This document shows, piece by piece, positions 5,609 through 8,275 of a stretch of DNA of 8,275 nucleotides. The position numbers and the translations under genes are program-made. The notes beneath the pieces were generated by a model that saw only the letters and a program-made list of their open reading frames with translations, made no database searches and was not told the origin of the DNA. Position 1 is the first letter of the stretch. Every line of letters begins with the position of its first letter. Source of the DNA: Acetobacteraceae bacterium (GTDB taxonomy: Bacteria > Pseudomonadota > Alphaproteobacteria > Acetobacterales > Acetobacteraceae); the NCBI GenBank assembly GCA_947478535.1, contig CANJXD010000240.1:1-8275 (forward strand), read 5' to 3'.

Positions 5609-6841
5609 CTATCGGGCGCCAACGGCTTGGGGCGCGCGCGGCAATTCGGGGTCCTTCACCGGCAGGTGCAACAGGGCCGCGAAGGCGGCGCCGGCGACGC
5701 CGATCCACCACATCAGGTCGTAATTCCCGGTCCGGTCCAGCACCACGCCGCCGAGATAGGCCCCGGTGAACCCGCCGAGCTGATGGCCCAGGAACACCAG
5801 CCCGAACAGTGTCGCCAGCCAGCGGGTGCCGAAGTTGCGCGCCACCAGCGCGATCGTCGGCGGCACCGTGGACAGGTAGAGAATCCCCATGAAGGCGGAG
5901 AAGACCATCACCGTCGTCGTCGTCTTGTCCGCCAGCACGAACCAGGTCATCAGCACGCCGCGCGAGGCATAGATGATCACCAGCAGATCCCGCCGCCGCC
6001 AGCGCTGCGTCAGCTCCCCGGCGCCGAGCGAGCCCGCGACATTGAACAGCCCGATGATGCCGATCGCCCCGGCCCCCACCGCGACAGGCAGGCCGCAGCT
6101 GTGCACGAAGCCCGGCAGATGGGTGGTGAGGAAGGAGACATGCAGCCCGCAGACGAAGAAGCCGAAGAACAGGAACCAGAAGGTCGGCGTGCGGAAAGCC
6201 CGTGCCAACGCCTCCTTCGCCGTCTCCTCGCTGGCCGCGGCGACCTTCGGGCGTGGCGGCTCCGCCAGCACCATCGCCAGCGGGATCATCAACAGCCCGG
6301 CCACCGCCATGGCGATCATCGTCGGCTGCCAGCCGAATTGCGCGATGCCGAAGCCCGCCGCCGGCACCACCAGGAACTGCCCGAAGGAGGACCCGGCCGT
6401 CCCCAGCCCCGCCGCGCGCCCGCGCATGCTCTCCGGCAGCAGCCGCGTCAGGGTGGAGATGATGACCGGCAGCCCCGCCGCCGAGACGCCCACCCCCATC
6501 AACGGTCCCGCGAAGGCCGAGAAGATGCCGAGCGAGCCCGCCAGCGCCATGCCGAGGATGCCGACGAAATAGATGCCGGCGCCCACGAACACCACGACGC
6601 GCCCGCCATAGCGGTCCGCGAACTGGCCGCAGATCGGCTGGCTGATGCCGTTCACCAGCACCTGTACCGCGATCGCCAGCGAAAAGCCTGACGCCGTCCA
6701 GAGATTGGCTTCCGTCATCGGCGCCAGGAACAGCCCGAAGGAATTCCGCAACCCCATGCCGAGGGCGGCGCAGAGCACGGCGCAGGTCATCAGCACGCCG
6801 GCGCTCACGGCAGGCCGGGCGGTCAAGGGCGCCATGGTCAT
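5609..6841 (-). CDS. Major facilitator superfamily transporter
   Basis: This 410-residue inner-membrane protein has the 12-helix MFS plan. The motif between helices 2 and 3 is GQFADRYGGR; LPESMRGRAAGLGTAGSSFG lies around helices 4-5; the central cytoplasmic loop, AEPPRPKVAAASEETAKEAL, separates the two six-helix halves; the second half opens with RTPTFWFLFFGFFVCGLHVS. The layout resembles monocarboxylate/oxalate-formate antiporter-like members, which move small organic acids, but the substrate cannot be assigned. The start at 6841 has AGGACG upstream; an internal ATG at 6835 is a close alternative. It is the first gene of the likely operon with the secreted protein and the racemase-like enzyme, which suggests transport of a carboxylate compound that the enzyme then converts. 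A candidate promoter lies just upstream. Confidence 0.93.
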   Translation of the reverse strand: MTMAPLTARPAVSAGVLMTCAVLCAALGMGLRNSFGLFLAPMTEANLWTASGFSLAIAVQVLVNGISQPICGQFADRYGGRVVVFVGAGIYFVGILGMALAGSLGIFSAFAGPLMGVGVSAAGLPVIISTLTRLLPESMRGRAAGLGTAGSSFGQFLVVPAAGFGIAQFGWQPTMIAMAVAGLLMIPLAMVLAEPPRPKVAAASEETAKEALARAFRTPTFWFLFFGFFVCGLHVSFLTTHLPGFVHSCGLPVAVGAGAIGIIGLFNVAGSLGAGELTQRWRRRDLLVIIYASRGVLMTWFVLADKTTTTVMVFSAFMGILYLSTVPPTIALVARNFGTRWLATLFGLVFLGHQLGGFTGAYLGGVVLDRTGNYDLMWWIGVAGAAFAALLHLPVKDPELPRAPQAVGAR

Positions 6842-6866
6842 GGAAACGTCCTGGTCATGCAGATGG

Positions 6867-6896
6867 ATTGTCCCACGCCACCGCGTGGCTTCTCAA
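6867..6896 (-). promoter_or_regulatory. Candidate promoter with palindromic operator for the MFS operon
   Basis: On the minus strand, TTGAGA (6896-6891; five of six matches to TTGACA) and GACAAT (6872-6867; four of six to TATAAT) are 18 bases apart. The spacer contains a perfect palindrome, CCACGC-(4)-GCGTGG at 6873-6888, which almost fills it. A regulator bound there would cover the polymerase site, a typical repressor or MerR-like position. The predicted transcript start would be about 20 bases before the MFS ATG. The rest of the 149-base gap (6842-6990) shows nothing else clear. This is pattern reading only. Confidence 0.4.
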
Positions 6897-6990
6897 CCCC
6901 GCAAACCACTCGACCAGCGCCCGAGGGTCGGAAAAAGCCGGCGATGGCGCCTATCGGGTCATCCGCCCCTGGCACCGGCGGCCGTCGCCA

Positions 6991-8172
6991 TCAGCTGCCC
7001 TTCCGCACGACAATGCCCACGGAGGTGACCGCCACCTTCTGCACCATCACCTTGAGATGCGGCAGGCCATAGGGCGGCACGTCGATATGCTCATCGACCG
7101 GGTCGTAGCCTGGATGCAGGTTCAGCGGCAGCACTTCATGCCCTTGCGCCGTCAGCCGCGCGGCAAGCTTTTCCAGATCCTGCCGCCGATACAGCGAAAG
7201 CCCCGGTGTCTCGACCGTATCGACGTCGGAGGAGAGGTTGAATTCCGTCGTATGCACGGCGATGCCGCCGGGCTTCAGGCTGCGCAGGCTGTTCTCGATG
7301 AAGTCGAGCCCGTGTTGGAGCGAGCCGAGATGTTCGAGGGCACAGGATGACCAGCAGCAATCGAACTGCCCGTCGAGCGCGGCGGGAATGGCGTTCATGT
7401 CAACCGGCTCGAACCCCACCAGGCGTTCGAAATCGTCGAGGTGGATGATCTGCGGATAGAACAGGTCGGCGAGGTTGCCGGCGAACTGGTCCGTGCTTCT
7501 CCAGCCCTGGTCGTTGGCGGTGCCGCCTTCCGGCGCGTCTGTCGCCAGGACCTCGACCCCGCGGGAGGCCAGCAGCGCCGGGATGCGTTCGCGCCCGCAG
7601 CCGAAGCCCAGCGCCCGCCGCCCCATGCCGATCATCCCATAGGTCGCCAGGACGGAGATGATGTAGCAATGCTCCCACGTCTTACGGTGGGCGTTGGCGG
7701 GGACACACATCGCCGCGGCGATTTCCGCGAAGACCGGCTCCTGGAACTGGGAGGCCGTGCAGAGCTGGCTTACCGGCTCATCCAGTGTCGGTGGCTCGAA
7801 CTTCCAGGGGATATTCTCCGCCGGTGGGCGCAGCAGGAACACCGGCACCCCGAAGCGGGGCCTCACATTCTGCACGGTGTTCAGGAACTGGCGGAATTCC
7901 CAGGTCTCCGCGAAGGCGCGCCGCAGGGTGTCGAGGCTGGGATGTGCGCAGTGGTAGGCAAGCTCCGCCTCATCCGCTGGCTCCCGCCCGCAGAACAGGC
8001 GCAGCGCCCAGGCCACCGCTTCCGGGGTGACGCGGGTCCCGCCCTTTGGCAGCTTGTCCCCCGCGTCGGGCCCTACGGCGGCAGCTCCCATGGCGCCAGT
8101 ATAGCCAGCGCCTTCCGCCGAGCGTGCAATCCGTTGGTCCAGCCAGGACCCGCCTTCCGCGCCAACCCGCAT
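6991..8172 (-). CDS. SAM-dependent methyltransferase with N-terminal GREP helical module
   Basis: This 393-residue protein has two parts. Residues about 50-100 form a helical module with RLFCGREPADEAE and AFAETWEFRQFL; the 'GREP...EF' pattern resembles the DUF4214-like segments found beside glycosyltransferases and methyltransferases of surface-glycan clusters. Residues about 160-390 form a class I Rossmann methyltransferase: motif I ALGFGCGRERIPALL (187-201), the acidic end of strand 2 at Asp212 in LATDAP, and FDCCWSSCALEHLGSL (270-285), a motif-IV-like strand, followed by SLKPGGIAVHTTEF. The expected product is a methylated small molecule or glycan; the acceptor is unknown. ATG 8172 is chosen because it sits 5 bases after AAGGAG (8183-8178) and overlaps the peroxiredoxin stop; the GTG at 8175 would be too close to that site. 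There is no signal peptide. Confidence 0.85.
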   Translation of the reverse strand: MRVGAEGGSWLDQRIARSAEGAGYTGAMGAAAVGPDAGDKLPKGGTRVTPEAVAWALRLFCGREPADEAELAYHCAHPSLDTLRRAFAETWEFRQFLNTVQNVRPRFGVPVFLLRPPAENIPWKFEPPTLDEPVSQLCTASQFQEPVFAEIAAAMCVPANAHRKTWEHCYIISVLATYGMIGMGRRALGFGCGRERIPALLASRGVEVLATDAPEGGTANDQGWRSTDQFAGNLADLFYPQIIHLDDFERLVGFEPVDMNAIPAALDGQFDCCWSSCALEHLGSLQHGLDFIENSLRSLKPGGIAVHTTEFNLSSDVDTVETPGLSLYRRQDLEKLAARLTAQGHEVLPLNLHPGYDPVDEHIDVPPYGLPHLKVMVQKVAVTSVGIVVRKGS

Positions 8173-8275
8173 CACAACTCCTTCGCCGCCGCCAGAACCT
8201 CGGCCGCATGGGCTTCCGGCTTCACCTTGCGCCAGACGCGAACGACCTTGCCATCCGCGCCGACCAGGAAGCTCG
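8172..8275 (-). CDS. bcp: PrxQ/Bcp-type peroxiredoxin, C-terminal end (partial)
   Basis: The last 33 codons of a gene that begins outside the window read SFLVGADGKVVRVWRKVKPE and then AHAAEVLAAAKEL. This is the usual C-terminus of bacterioferritin comigratory protein/PrxQ peroxiredoxins, thiol peroxidases that reduce hydroperoxides: the 'SFLV..DGK...W.KVKP..HA.EVL' pattern is characteristic. The peroxidatic cysteine lies outside the window. The stop TGA (8174-8172) overlaps the methyltransferase ATG (TGATG), so the two genes are translationally coupled; the ribosome binding site of the methyltransferase lies within the last codons here. Confidence 0.82.
   Translation of the reverse strand, partial: SFLVGADGKVVRVWRKVKPEAHAAEVLAAAKEL

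Noticed and set aside
5369..6691. 440-codon plus-strand open frame
   Set aside because: Composition is Arg/His/Gln/Pro-rich with no motif, and it lies antisense to the clear MFS transporter.

Overview
The window is GC-rich chromosomal DNA from a proteobacterium. Codon use, tight gene packing and gene repertoire (FrnE-like DsbA protein, LemA with an M48 protease, PrxQ-like peroxiredoxin, Asp/Glu racemase-family enzyme) fit an alphaproteobacterium. A Roseomonas-type member of the Acetobacteraceae is my best guess, but this is an inference from general resemblance, since no rRNA or marker gene is present.

Layout. Bases 1 to about 126 are the right end of an IS30-family insertion sequence: the last codons of its transposase on the + strand, then a probable terminal inverted repeat. 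It abuts, and has apparently cut, a minus-strand gene of which only about 61 N-terminal codons survive (start at 309). A divergent spacer (310-443) follows. Then come four + strand genes in two pairs: a PLP-dependent aminotransferase (444-1607) with a FrnE/DsbA-like thioredoxin-fold protein (1619-2377), and, after an 87-base spacer holding a strong hairpin, LemA (2465-3022) with a membrane M48 metalloprotease (3045-4460). The protease carries a 14-serine run encoded mostly by a perfect TCC repeat, and a Pro/Ala-rich tail with a short tandem duplication.

The protease gene meets a minus-strand block head-on with stop codons overlapping by 4 bases. Read in its own direction, that block is: the end of a PrxQ/Bcp-type peroxiredoxin (8275-8172, entering from outside the window), a SAM-dependent methyltransferase (8172-6991) joined to it by a TGATG overlap, a 149-base spacer with a candidate promoter and palindrome, an MFS transporter (6841-5609), a small secreted four-cysteine protein (5556-5095) and an Asp/Glu racemase-family protein (5095-4457), the last two joined by another TGATG overlap.

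How the genes may work together. LemA and M48 proteases are recurrent neighbours and probably form a membrane-associated unit. The MFS, secreted protein and racemase-like protein form a likely three-gene operon, perhaps for uptake and conversion of a small acid, but the substrate cannot be read from sequence. I found no CRISPR array, tRNA, rRNA, prophage or obvious defence system. The points most worth following up are the IS-interrupted gene, the atypical racemase-family active site, the uncharacterised secreted protein coupled to it, the two-module methyltransferase and the serine-tract protease.
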